DNA of 64,000 bases from Haliotis asinina (Eukaryota > Mollusca > Gastropoda > Lepetellida > Haliotidae): the NCBI RefSeq assembly GCF_037392515.1, contig NC_090281.1, forward strand, positions 51,934,753 through 51,998,752, written 5' to 3'. The notes beneath the pieces were generated by a model. That model saw nothing but the letters and a program-made list of their open reading frames with translations, did no database searches and had not been told where the DNA came from. The number at the start of each line of letters is the position of its first letter. Within the stretch, counting starts at the first letter, position 1. Positions 35,178 through 55,731 of the stretch are shown in pieces. Both the position numbers and the translations under genes were made by a program.

Positions 35178-36143
35178 CTGAAGAAATAGAAAGCAGGCTT
35201 TTATTCTGGCATTCCTTTCAGTGTTGAGATCACCCACACTCTCACACTTTAGTTTGATGTGGAACAGGATAATGCAAGCTGTCAATGATAGATTGCACAG
35301 CGATAAGTATGTCAGTGATCAGTCATTAGTTAAATATCTAAAGTTTTGAAATATACATTAAATAGAACTCATATAATTTGTTATTCAAGCAAACAGTGTA
35401 TATTACTTCATGTGACACTCAAGTACACTGCTCAACTGTTTATATGGGATTAACTGGAATATCATTGGTTTGAAATGCATTGAAGATAAGATTTGTACGT
35501 TTAAATATTAGCGTAAAGCTCTGAAGACCTTAGGGCATTATTTTGCAGTTTGATCAAGAAGTATATTTGTCATTTATAATAAGGCTTTTTTTTTGTAAAA
35601 AGAAGAAACTAAACGAAAATATTATACCTGATTCTATGAGTATGAGGGTAGTGTCATGACAACAGCGTTAGACACAAGATTAATGTAATACAGTCAATTA
35701 ATGTTGAAAATACAAATATGGATAATCGTATTCTTATTTATTTATCAACTGTCAGTTATGAACATGGATGAGAAAACAGTGCGGCGGACAAGACGACTTG
35801 TTCGCTTGCCTAGCAACTGAAGCAGACAGCTTCTGGCGATGTAAACAAATCGATGTCAAGTGCATCCTTTGATATGCAAGTGAACAAAGTTCAAGTCAAC
35901 GTCTCATACCCTTTAAGAGTGAACGTGTTTCTTCTCAAACTAGTTGCCATTTCAAAAACAGCCCAACATGTGAAGGATATTAAAAAATCATCTCAAACAA
36001 GTCAACTTAAGGCTAGTGCCGTTGTCATTCCGCCATTTTACCGGAAGTAGAACAAGTGCGTGTTTATTGCGGAAGTAGAATGCACGTGTTACTTGCGGTG
36101 AAGGTCTGTCAAAAGTGAGGACTCTCAGAGCAAATTTGTCGAG
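35178..36143. promoter_or_regulatory. Head-to-head promoter region, CARD gene / CLPP
   Basis: The two start codons are 1003 bp apart and point away from each other. Close to CLPP are a YY1-like CCGCCATTTTA (36030-36040), two ETS/GABPA-like sites (ACCGGAAGTAG 36040-36050 and GCGGAAGTAG 36069-36078) and an E-box CACGTG (36083-36088). Further left, CTTGCCTAGCAAC (35805-35817) matches an RFX X-box at all fixed positions but one. The CARD-gene 5'UTR is split: an acceptor lies just outside 35177, so its true start is further right, probably near 35800. Confidence 0.55.
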
Positions 36144-39100
36144 ATGAATTGTGTGAAGGTAAGCAGACTCGCATCAAATAAAAACCACGCCATTTATCCG
36201 TTCACAAGCGGTTCAAACCCGTTAAGACTCCATGCAATCGCAAATGGTCGGAGGTGACGTAAACCTAAAAGTGGTACAGGTCAGGATAAACTTGTCCTAA
36301 TCACGCAAACCTGTCACAGTCAGGGCACGTACTAATACTGTAATGACGATCGAATCAGCAGTTAGTGGTGGTGTTAAGTATTGTGAAATTTGGGAAGCTG
36401 ACAAAGTATTTCATTCTCTTTGTCACAAATATGTAAATATGAGTAGAATATGACCGTCGAAGCACAGATATGTGCCATAAGAGTATAGTATTGTTACATA
36501 TAAAATGTATTTAAAAATTAAACATCAGTATCCTGCATCTGTATCCTGCATTTTTGCATAATGTTATAGCAATGAATAAAGTGAGCTTCTGTATCTGTTT
36601 TACGCTAGTTTAACATATCATAGTGTTATGACAAGCACTTTCTGAATGTTATTTTTATGTTTTTAATTACTTTAGGCATTGTTGCGAGTATACAGCAATC
36701 CGGCTGCTGTTCGTGGCCTCAAGACAACATGTGCAAGACACATTCCTATGGTGCCGATTGTCATAGAACAGACAGGTCGTGGTGAGAGGGCCTACGACAT
36801 CTACTCCAGGCTGCTCAAGGAAAGAATCATCTGTGTCATGGGTCCAGTAAGTCCAGGCCCCCCTAAGTAACTGAAGGAATTATGGCAAATTTGAAGGAAT
36901 TGCATCTCAAATATAAACAAACGCAGCCCACTCGCGAAACAATTTCAGTGATATCGGTAGTTTACCGGTAATAACATAAACACAACGCCCCTATCGGAAG
37001 CAGCGTTGGTAATACTTGAAACACGCTTGGCCATCTTCGGAGATTTCTCAGCTCCGTTCCGTGATTTGTCGGTCGCGTCCAGAAACTCACACATCAAAAC
37101 ATGGCATCACTGGACGGAGTACCTGTCTCGATGAATTTTGTTTTTAATTTCTACTGCTTTCACTTTTCTAATTACCCATGCGTTGAGGTATGAGGTGTCT
37201 TCGGAGCTATAGACTATTTTTTTAGGAAAAGATCGTCACTGCAGAAGAGCGTCATAAGTCATGTCCAGGATGTTGTTTACGTACAAACATCGGAAGCCTC
37301 CAGGGCATGACTTAGTGAAAGCAGTAGAAATTAAAAACAAAATTCATCAAGACGGGTGCTCTGTCCAGTGACGCCATGTTTTGATGTGTGAGTTTCTGGA
37401 TGCGACTGACAAATCACCGAACGTTGCTGAGAAATCTCCGAAGATGGCCAAGCGTGTTTCAGTCAGGTATTACCAACATTGCTTCCAATGGGGGCGTTGT
37501 GTTTATGTTATTACCGGTAAACTACTGATGCCGCTGCAATTTTTTTTTTTTTTTATTATTCATTCAACTCAGTAGACAGTTACACAAATAAATAATGCAA
37601 CAGCACAAGTACACAATAAGACAAAAGTTCATATGGATAAAAGTTATACATACTGGATATATGGCAGGAGTGGTGACCATTTTCTGTCAGATGGTAACAT
37701 TTTAATACTCTCAGTAGCAATAAACTTTTCAGTTTTGAAAATATCACCCAGTATTTTTAGAAATGCGTCCAGTGATAACTTTATGCCGTTGCAATTGTTT
37801 CGTAAGTGGGCTTCGGTTGTTTACATTTTCAGATGCAATTTCTTCAAATTTTCCGTAATTCCTTCGATTACTTAGTGGCCTGAAGTCTTCATGGAACAAA
37901 CATTTAAGGACGTCCCATAACAGGCCAATGAGAACAGCCTTTTGCAAACCTTTTAATAGATCATAATATGACTAAATGAAGTGAAAGCAGTCATCAGCAC
38001 TTGTTTCAGACTGGCAATTCAGTTCCAGACTCTGCTTTAAACAATACAAAGACAAGACTCTTGTTTTGAAATTTGAAAACAGAACAAAAGTACACTCAGA
38101 AGTGTATAGATGACTGAAATTGTATTGCAGTATTCACCAATGGCTATGTGAAGACTATTCCATTCAGATTGTGATTCCATTGAAGCAAGAGATAAATGGT
38201 GGTTTTGACAGACTCAGTTTCATAGCCTATGACAGTCATTTGGAAAACAAACCTTATAGACATTGCATGGTTGTATGTACTGATTTTAGGATTAAGGATG
38301 ATACAGGTATGACCAATAATGGGATATTCTTGTGTCTTTGTTTAGTGGTAGCTAGAACAAAGTTTGAACTAAGGTCTGATGTTCGTGATATATACATTGC
38401 TATGATCTCTTTGTGGAATGGTCCTTGGTACAAAAAGTGATCTTGGTGCAATAATAAAGTTAATAGTCAATATTAAAATTGAGACAAGAATTAGTCACAT
38501 TGTGGACTAACACCTAGGTTGCACAGAGGAATTATTCGTTAAAATGTTGGGGCTGCAGACGATAAAGCATTCCACTCTCACTCCCGCTCATGATGAGACA
38601 TTCTGGCTCCTTCAAACTCAAAGATTCCTGTTTATAATTGTTTTTATTTAACTCTATCCCAGTATGCAGTCTTAAACCTAACTTAATTTATGTGAATATA
38701 TGTTAGTGTAAGTGATGCCCAAAATATGTTAGTGTTTGATATAAACATGTATCAGATGACTCCTAGTAATCACTGTCATTGTTTTACCGCACAGATCACT
38801 GATGACTTGTCCAGTCTTGTGGTGGCCCAGCTGCTGTTTCTACAGTCAGAGAGCAACAAGAAGGCAGTCCATATGTACATCAACAGCCCAGGTCAGAAGT
38901 GCTTATATTCCAAATATCCTGTTTGCTAGGTGTTGCTGGTATATGTTTGAGATATTTGTGTATACAGTTACATAAAAACATGGTTGCACACTTTGCGTAG
39001 ATCTTCCAGCCAAGTTGATATTAAGTGCAGTGAGTTGGGGTAGCCTGTTGATTAAAGCATTGACTTGTCAGATCAAGGATGTGGGTTCGATTCACTACCT

Positions 39101-41518
39101 GGATACAACATGCCCATTTCTGGTGTACCCCGCAGAAAGTGAAGTACAGCAATACTCACTCACAGACTGCCAATATGTTACTCACACCAGTAGTATCACT
39201 GGTTTTTACATTATAGCTAAAACCTCATTTAGAGTGGGTCAGTTTTATTTTACGCTGCACTCGGCAATATTCCAGCAATATGTGGGTGGTCTTTAAATAA
39301 TCGTGTCTGGACCAGACAATCCAGTGATCAACTGCCCATTTGGGAACCAATGACATTTGGCTACGAAGTCAGCAGGCCTGACCACCTGATCCTCATTCAG
39401 AAGTTTAGACTGAAAATGTAAATCAATGAGAGACGGAAAAGCTCGGGTTCAAGGCATGCCCAGGGCGTGGATACCAGCAACTGAATATGTAGACTTAACA
39501 CCATTTGAAGAAGCCAGAGGAACAATCTAATCATATTACAGCTTGCATTAAAAAAAACATGAGGAAAAACTTGGTGTAATTTGTTGATTGGTTAGGTTGC
39601 TTTTCCTTACATTAATAAGAGACTATACTCTGTCTGTCAGGGTTTGAGTTTTTATGTATAATGAATCTTCCTTTTGTGACAGTGTATTGTACGTCTTGGC
39701 TTGTGTGTGAAACAGGGGGCTCCGTGACGGCCGGACTGGGCATCTATGACACCATGCAGTACATCCAGCCCCCTATCGCCACCTGGTGTGTGGGTCAGGC
39801 ATGCAGCATGGCGTCACTTTTGATGTGTGCAGGTGAACCAGGCATGAGGCACTCATTACCCAACTCCAGAATCATGGTGCATCAGCCATCCGGACAGGCA
39901 TCGGTAGGTTAATCCTTGAGTTTAGCTTAATGCCACACTCGGCAGTATTCCAGCTGTATGGCCGCTGTCTGTAAATAATCGAGTCTGGACCAGGCAATCC
40001 ATTGATAACAGGATGAGCATTGATCTGTGTAGTTGGAAACCAGTGACATTTGTCAACAAAGTTTGTGAGCCTAATCACCCGATCCCATTAGTCGCCTCTT
40101 GCAGCAAGCTTAGTCGCCTTTTGTGGCAAGCTTGTTTTGCTGAAGATCTATTCTACCCCGGATCTTTATGGGTTGGTTAATCCTTCAATGGACTGAATTC
40201 ACCGAATGATAACATGGGTTGGTGTGATAAAGTTTCAGTGGTATGTTTAAACACCATCTCTGGACCTCCCAGCCTGGTTTGTAATATTGTCTAGTGAAAC
40301 AGAAATGTGTCTTTCTTTTGTTAGAAGAGGCCATATGTGTGATCAGGTGTCTTATTCTGTCTCTTGTTAGATGGTGTGGATCATTCCTTGTAATATCAGT
40401 CACTGAATTGTTTTATTGTTCAAGGCTGCCATCATATTTTCGGTATATTGCGGAGTGACAATTACAAGGACACAAAAGCAGCAAAGTTAAGTGGTACTAG
40501 GCCTTAGAGCTTGATTCACATCACCAAGTTCCTACTTTTTGAGTCAGCTAGCTCAGCATTTATTCCAGAGAACAAGTCTGTAATTACTTCAGAATGACAG
40601 GATCCTTACCAACTGATGTGATAAAACTGAAAATCTGTTCCAGTCTCTAGACCTCCCTTCTCTCCCTCACTCACTCACTCAAACTGTCTCTCATATAACC
40701 ATTCCAGGGGCAGGCCACAGACATCCAAATCCAAGCTGAAGAAATCGTGAAACTGAAGAAGCAGATTAACAGACTTTATGTTAAACACACAAAGCAGCCT
40801 CTCAAGGTCATAGGTTAGTATTGTGTTGGCAGGAACACATCCCTATGTCATATTAGTAGCCTAAAACAAGTGCATGGACTGAGGTCAGTATACTGTCTCT
40901 GATTATAGTTTCCATTTGTGGCGACTAGAGAGGGGGAAACACCTATGGCGATAGTCTATTGCAACATACTACTGCCAAGTTTTCTCCTTGAACTGTCTCA
41001 CTTGAAGTCCATTCCCAAATGAATTGACAGTTTATATGAAATAGGAACAAGTTTTCGTAGTTTCAGTCATACAGTATGCTGACCTCAGTGCTTCATTACA
41101 GCCTTAGTATCCATCATAGGTTGCAATTCATCAGTCCACTTTTGAGCCAAACTGACTATAGCTACTGCATCTGTACATGCATTCCCTGCACAATATCATC
41201 AACAACTTGGACGGGACATTTCCTTTACAGTCTCATGACTTTGCTTGTTTATTTATCAGCAATATGCTCCTATCATTGGGAAGCCACACACTCAGGCTTG
41301 TCCTTGTATCTGTGCAATGAGTTCAGTAACCATCACTATGAGTAATCATGTTCACGTTAGCCTCAGCCTCAGTGTAAGCTGCTGTGTTTTCAGAGGACAG
41401 TATGGAGCGCGACCGGTTCATGGATCCTTATGAAGCAAAGGAGTTTGGGTTGATCGACTCTGTGCTGGAGCATCCACCCACATTAGAAGATGAGGAGGAG
41501 TCCAAGAGGTCATCATGA
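36144..41518 (+). CDS. CLPP: ATP-dependent Clp protease proteolytic subunit, mitochondrial
   Basis: Exons 36144-36158, 36676-36846, 38795-38891, 39716-39903, 40708-40813, 41394-41518; in phase, 233 aa. The first exon codes only MNCVK. Residues 1 to about 27 are Arg/Lys-rich without acids, as in a mitochondrial presequence. The mature part starts near [11 protein letters not shown]. The catalytic triad is present: Ser125 in GQACSMASL, His150 in RIMVHQPSG, and Asp199 in MERDRF. The handle helix is [16 protein letters not shown]. ClpP forms a double heptamer in the matrix and degrades proteins unfolded by ClpX. The C-terminal extension is shorter than in humans and ends [10 protein letters not shown]. 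Intron 2 holds a large palindrome. Confidence 0.98.
36941..37540. repeat. Large imperfect palindrome, ~220-bp arms
   Basis: The left arm (36941-37164) and right arm (37314-37536) are inverted copies. Matching blocks include TAGTTTACCGGTAATAACAT with its complement, and AGAAACTCACACATCAAAAC with its complement. Arm identity is high but there are scattered mismatches. The ~150-bp loop holds a smaller palindrome around GCATGACTT. A T16-17 run follows the right arm directly. It looks like a foldback or long-TIR element within CLPP intron 2. Confidence 0.85.
37541..37960 (-). other. Possible retroposed fragment with poly(A), unidentified
   Basis: On the minus strand this stretch ends in AATAATAAAAAA followed by more A, as a retroposed 3' end would. 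A short open frame (37947-37744) carries [18 protein letters not shown] but I do not recognise it. The block ATGCCGTTGCAATTG near 37781 resembles ATGCCGCTGCAATT at the poly-T end (37527). Confidence 0.3.
39034..39172 (+). repeat. SINE-B copy
   Basis: The tRNA-like head GGGGTAGCCTGTTGATTAAA with B-box GGGTTCGATTC is followed by CCCATTTCTGGTGTACCCC and an AATACTCACTCAC tail. It lies in CLPP intron 3. Confidence 0.75.
39233..39400 (-). repeat. SINE-A copy, truncated
   Basis: Plus-strand order GTTTTATTTTACGCTGCACT, AATATTCCAGCAATATG, GGACCAGACAATCCAGTGAT. It is therefore in minus orientation with the tail on the left. It lies in CLPP intron 3, next to the SINE-B copy in opposite orientation. Confidence 0.75.
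39917..40170 (-). repeat. SINE-A copy starting 14 bp after the CLPP exon 4 donor
   Basis: Nearly full-length: AGTTTAGCTTAATGCCACAC through AATAATCGAGTCTGGACCAG to CTATTCTACCCCGGATC. The insertion leaves only the donor and a few intron bases before it. Confidence 0.8.
41119..41252 (+). repeat. ~135-bp duplicated block, copy 1
   Basis: GGTTGCAATTCATCAGTCCA through AACTTGGACGGGACATTTCC to GACTTTGCTTGTTTATTTA. A second copy with roughly 90 percent identity by eye lies at 43157-43290. This one is in CLPP intron 5. Confidence 0.8.
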
Positions 41519-41585
41519 CCTGATGTGTCCATATAGATCTGTCCTTGTGTATAAACTCTGTTTTTCTATAAATCTCACATGTATT

Positions 41586-41591
41586 AATAAA
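41586..41591 (+). terminator. CLPP poly(A) signal
   Basis: AATAAA lies 68 bases after the CLPP stop codon, within a short T/A-rich 3'UTR. Confidence 0.6.
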
Positions 41592-42052
41592 AATATGTGA
41601 ACAATGTAAATTCTACTTTTCATGATTGTAGTGTTTGAAAGTCAAGGTCTGTTTTTTCAGTGTTGTATCTACAGTTACATTCAATTTGTGAAGATATCAA
41701 ACAGCCATTATTATATTTTTTAGAATTATCAGTTCAGTGAATATGCAAGTTTGACACCCTGTTATAGTAATACTGTTGAAAATCAAGGATACATGGTGCA
41801 AGTCATCCAGTAGTTGTCATTAGCAGGAATGTCTGTACCTGAGATTTTCTTGTGAGATTTCTTTGATTTTATTACCCAAAGTAACACCTTATAGTTCTCT
41901 GCATAAATATAGTTGAGTGCTCAATTAGTATACTTCTATCCAGACATTCTCTGGGCAGTGAGGTTGTTTGATAAAGTCATAGTTTCCACGTTGCTATGGT
42001 AGTCAAAGATTCATAAACAAACTGTCAACTCACAGTATAGCCAGTTTGACTT

Positions 42053-42660
42053 CAGTCTAAGTAAACTTAGCCCCAGTGTTATTCATTACACTTCCACATT
42101 GGGCGTAAGAAACCCTAGTAGGAGGTCATGTCGGGTAACGTTTGAGCAACCTATGACTGTCCAGTCAAATGCGAGACTGCTCAACGGATTTAACCAATCT
42201 GACAACAGCTACTGTCTAGGGTTTGGGGGACTTACAAAATACTCTGGTAACTGACAATGATCTCTCAACAAATGAAAATCTGCATATAAAACTGATATTT
42301 GACCTGCAGAATATATGCTTTTTGGTTTGTGTTGACATGGTTACCATTAGCTAATATTTCCACAAGCTGACATCCCTGAATATTGCCAAAAACGCTATTT
42401 TCAGTGGCTGTTTATTCACTGACATGGTGTGCATCACCTGGAAGTGAATGAAGTGAAAATAGCATTCGGAACTTTTCTGGTACAAACCTTTGTGTGGGTA
42501 ACAGTTTAAAAAGTATGTGCCCATGTCCACTTTCGCGACTTGATAAGCTGTGCTGTGATTGGTCAATCTCAAAGGTTACCGGATGCAACCTTCTATTAGG
42601 TTTTGTTAGACCCAGTGTAGGAGTGTAACAATAACACTGGGGCTAAGTTTACTTAGACTG
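42053..42660. mobile_element. hAT-like MITE with 8-bp target duplication
   Basis: The inverted ends share CAGTCTAAGTAAACTTAGCC with one mismatch and pair on to CCCAGTGTTATT. The flanks carry GTTTGACT on both sides (42044-42051 and 42661-42668), an 8-bp duplication as hAT elements make. The 608-bp interior has no transposase frame, so it is non-autonomous. Confidence 0.8.
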
Positions 42661-43156
42661 GTTTGACTCAAAAGCAAAGTGAATTTCAATCTAACTAGAA
42701 AATTAATAAGCACACAATACTCAATAAAACACTGGTCATAATGAAAACAAAAAACCAACTCTGAAATTTTTTGCAGAATTTATGTTCGGAAAATAAAAAA
42801 ATCTGTTTAACAAATTATCATTTACATTCTGACACAGTTCACTATTTGTTAAGAGGGAGGGGTGCAGTTTGAAAAGAGAGTGCACAAGTGCTGACAAAGG
42901 TATTGATTCATTAACCTGTGGTATGGTACCTGCATCCTTCCTCGCACACCTGCCTGTTCCACTATGTGCAATCTTCCCTCGTAACAAACAGTGAACTACA
43001 TCAAAGTTTCATTGATAGTTGTTTATATTTAGGACAAAAATTCTGCTAAAAGAAATCAGAGCGTTGGTATGATTGGTATGAACGTTGGTTTTGATTATGA
43101 TCAACATTTGATTGATGTTAATTAGATGTTGTAAATGTTAATTAGCTTTCAAGTTA

Positions 43157-43290
43157 GGTTGCAATTCATAGGTCCACTTTTGAGTCAAACCAACTATAGC
43201 TCCTGCATCTGTACATGGATTCCCTGCACAATATCATCAACAACTTGGACGGGACATTTCCTGTGCAGTCATATGACTTTGCTTGTTTAT
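43157..43290 (+). repeat. ~135-bp duplicated block, copy 2
   Basis: Partner of 41119-41252 in the same orientation, 2 kb downstream of it and outside the CLPP gene. The copies differ at scattered bases, so the duplication is not brand new. Confidence 0.8.
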
Positions 43291-43609
43291 TTAATCAGTA
43301 ATATACTGGTGTAATGTAAAATATACTTTAATGCATTCACTTAAGACACTGAGGCTCATCAATATCTGATATTCATCACAATCTGAGTAAACAGTATGTA
43401 TATGAACAAAAACAACAATTCTCAAAATGTGATCATAAAAATGTAAAGCTGAGTCCCTTTTTGGATAAACATGGAATCTATAATCCAAAAAGATTCATCT
43501 CCAATGTTCAGGTGCAACTTTCTGATTATCAGTGGTCTTCATCCCTGCTAGATATCAAGGGCAGCAGTAAGCAGTGTCCCACTCCCGGTCCATATAAGCC
43601 AGAAGCAGC

Positions 43610-44290
43610 AGAGTAGGCCCCCTTTTCCATTGACATCTGCTCCAAAGTCATTCCCCTTTCTTATTATGGTACATGCAGCAGAGTAGTCCCCTTTCCAATT
43701 AAGGCATATGCAGTGGAGTCATTCCCTTTTCCCATTAGTATATGTAGCAGAATAGTCACCCTTTCCCATTGGTGTATGTAGCAGAGTAGTCCCCCTTTCC
43801 CATTGGAACATATAGCAGAGTAGTCCCCCTTTCCCATTGGTACATATAGCAGAGTAGTCCAACTTTCCCATTGGTACATATAGCAGAGTAGTCCAACTTT
43901 CCCATGAAGGTACATGTAGCAGAGTAGTCCCCCTTTCCCATTGGTACATATAGCAGAGTAGTCCCCCTTTCCCACTGGTACATATAGCAGAGTAGTCCAA
44001 CTTTCCCATTAAGGTACATGCAGTAGAGTAGTCCCCCTTTCCCACTGGTACATATAGCAGAGTAGTCCAACTTTCCCATTAAGGTACATGCAGTAGAGTA
44101 GTCCCCCTTTCCCACTGGTACATATAGCAGAGTAGTCCAACTTTCCCATTAAGGTACATGCAGTAGAGTAGTCCCCCTTTCCCACTGGTACATATAGCAG
44201 AGTAGTCCAACTTTCCCATTAAGGTACATGCAGTAGAGTAGTCCCCCTTTCCCACCGGTATGTGCAAAAAATAGTGCCCCCTTGCCTACT
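43610..44290. repeat. Minisatellite, 35-bp monomer, 70-bp higher-order unit
   Basis: Monomers contain GTACATATAGCAGAGTAGTC followed by CCCCTTTCCCATT or CAACTTTCCCATT. From 43981 the array is organised as dimers: CATATAGCAG recurs at 43981, 44051, 44121 and 44191, exactly 70 bp apart, with almost no differences. The left half is diverged single monomers. It lies about 480 bp downstream of the AADAT stop codon. Overlapping open frames here are repeat artefacts. Confidence 0.92.
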
Positions 44291-44768
44291 ATAGTATATG
44301 TAGCAGAATAGTTCCCTTTCCCAGTTTGGTATATGCAGCTGAATCATCACCCTTTCCCGTTATGGGCAAGGATTAACTTTGGTATGTCTGGATTTGAATT
44401 CAAGCCCATCATCACTTCTTCACATCACAAGTCTTCTTCTACATCTTGATTATATATTTATAATGAACACACAATGTCCTTTTTAGACTAGATCATACCC
44501 AATTTTTACATTCAGTGACATTTCAAAGAAATCAGTCTATACTGGTACATTGAAAAAATCTCATCATATGAAAAGAGCTATAATTGTTCACAATTTTCCA
44601 GCTCAAAAGTGATCATGTTTGGTGTGGACAATTATTTAGTTTTCTTTCAACGTTTCAGTGTAGTTGACTAATAAATGACACCTTATATTTAGTAGCAACT
44701 TGAGAAGAAAATGATAAGCTCTGAGTAATGTCACCAGACTTTCCACAATGTTGTGAGATCCTGGCAAG

Positions 44769-53794
<9,026 letters not shown>

Positions 53795-53824
53795 TTTCAG
53801 AGGATATTTCCTTTCTGGTTCTGT

Positions 53825-55731
53825 CTGCAACACAATCAGTTGAAAAACATAAAGAAAACGGTTAACTAGTGACAAGTACAAGTGCAAATTTAGCCGACAG
53901 AAAAAAAGTAAGCATAAACAGGGATAATGTACAAGGATACATCACTCGCTTGCTTATTTGACCATTTGTTCTAATTAGCATGCGCCTCATCATACTCCAA
54001 CACACACAGTGACTTGGTTCATTCCAAGTGTGTTTAACAGTACTTCAGTCAGTTTATTATATCAGTCAGAATTTTACAATTATGAATGAATGAATGAATG
54101 AATGAATGAATGAATGTATGTGTATGAATGAATGAATGAATGAATGACAGCAAGAATTAAGTTCAAGAATCATATGTGATGAAAGAAACATAGAAAAAGA
54201 ACAAAAGAAAGCAATACATATGTGAGAAAATGATAGAATAAATGATACACCATGGCTATCCCTCTCCAAACATGTTACAGAACGCAAAGCTAGCGCTAGA
54301 ACACATGTATTTTATAAGAGTCTACTTCACACACCTTAAATACACCCTAACAATTTTGTAAAAGTTATGAAACTATCACAATTACTTGCAAAGACGTTTC
54401 AACTAAAGGAAAAGATTGTTACTAGCCACAGGCTTGCGGACCAGTGACTATTTCGCACGCTGTATTGAACTATGGTTATTACAAATATAACAAGTTGTCA
54501 CTATGAGTTTGTCATAACATTACAGTATATATTCAAGAGAGCCATATTAAAGCATCATGCATTATAAATTCCCTCTGTTGTCCTATAAAGTAGCAATTTA
54601 CATCAGTATATAAAAAATAAGATGTTGAAAAAAATGCTGATGTTTCAATTTGACTGAATTACTATAAACGTTCTCACTTTCTGTAGATATATATTGAGTA
54701 TGTTGTAACTTGATTATTCAATTATATAATTTTTTGGAAACCTATGATTTATGTGGAGGAACCTGTCATTCATACATTCAATAAAAAGTTGTACATTTTA
54801 TCCGAAGTTCACATTTTGAACTGACCCTTGTCAGATGCCCCACTTTTAATAACACTAAACATCCGTCACTTAGTGACATTTAATATGACTTTTGTTTGGA
54901 ATGTAGTGTAGCATATTGTCCTTTCATTCTTATCAACAGTGCGATTTACATTAAGTTGGTCGGAGATCACATCCAGCAGATATTTCTCGGTCAAATGCAC
55001 TTCTTCATTACGACCCTGACCTTGCCACACCTCAAAAATGCAGTACATGTCATGGGAATTGTAAAGGTGATGTGTTCTTTTTTTCCGGTAGTCATATTAT
55101 TGATAGTATAGGTAACCTTAAAATAATAGATATGTGTTTTTACAAATCGTAATATTTCGAGATGAGTGTGAGAAGAGGAAGTTTTATATACGTAACAAAA
55201 CAAGATAATTACTTGTCCCCATACTTCCGGTGTAGTCTGCTTTCCCGCCGTATTTGAGTTACACAACTTTGCAAGGGCTTCGAAGCCTTCAGGTATCAAA
55301 TTAAGCGAAATCGGGGACTAATATATTGTTATGTTTTACTGCAAGACTTAGGGGACCGGATGGTGTATCCGAATGTGTATGACATTTGGCTGTTGTAGGG
55401 AAGAAATGTTCAGATCCTTCACCAGAGGCGGAATGGTGATAACACCGATGGAGACCGTATTACTGATAGCAGAGATGTATTATAAGGTCTCTGCTTACAT
55501 ACACATCTATGGTCTCTGTGGAAACGCATGCAAGTTAAAATAGAGTATAGGGCCAAGTTTTCAAATAATATAACAATATAACCATCTTGCTTCTGGGACC
55601 TGTGGTCATCACTTAACCTATTACTGCCTAGATGGCGTGTGCACTTGTTCAATTTGTTGGATATCGTTGCAGCAGCAATACCTCGAATACCGATCATACT
55701 TCGCAAACTACAAACTCACATAATCAGCAGG
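53825..55731. promoter_or_regulatory. Head-to-head region, AADAT / MUTYH
   Basis: The start codons are 1938 bp apart and diverge. The AADAT side must hold an unmapped 5' untranslated exon plus its intron. An ETS-like ACTTCCGGTGT (55223-55233) and an E2F-like TTTCCCGCC (55241-55249) mark the most likely shared core promoter, near 55200-55330. The rest, apart from the GAAT microsatellite, shows nothing recognisable. An upstream ATG at 55632 opens a 46-codon frame that overlaps the MUTYH start. Confidence 0.5.
54082..54148. repeat. (GAAT)n microsatellite
   Basis: About 15 TGAA units, interrupted once by TGTATGTGTA. It lies upstream of the AADAT start-codon exon. Confidence 0.9.

Noticed and set aside
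37633-37947. Possible coding remnants on both strands next to the palindrome
   Set aside because: Short frames with no recognised family. Kept only as a low-confidence retroposed fragment.
43664-44267. Four overlapping minus-strand ORFs with MGKGDYSA repeats
   Set aside because: Explained entirely by the 35/70-bp minisatellite.
54066-54287. 73-residue ORF with SFIHSFIHSF repeats
   Set aside because: It reads through the GAAT microsatellite.
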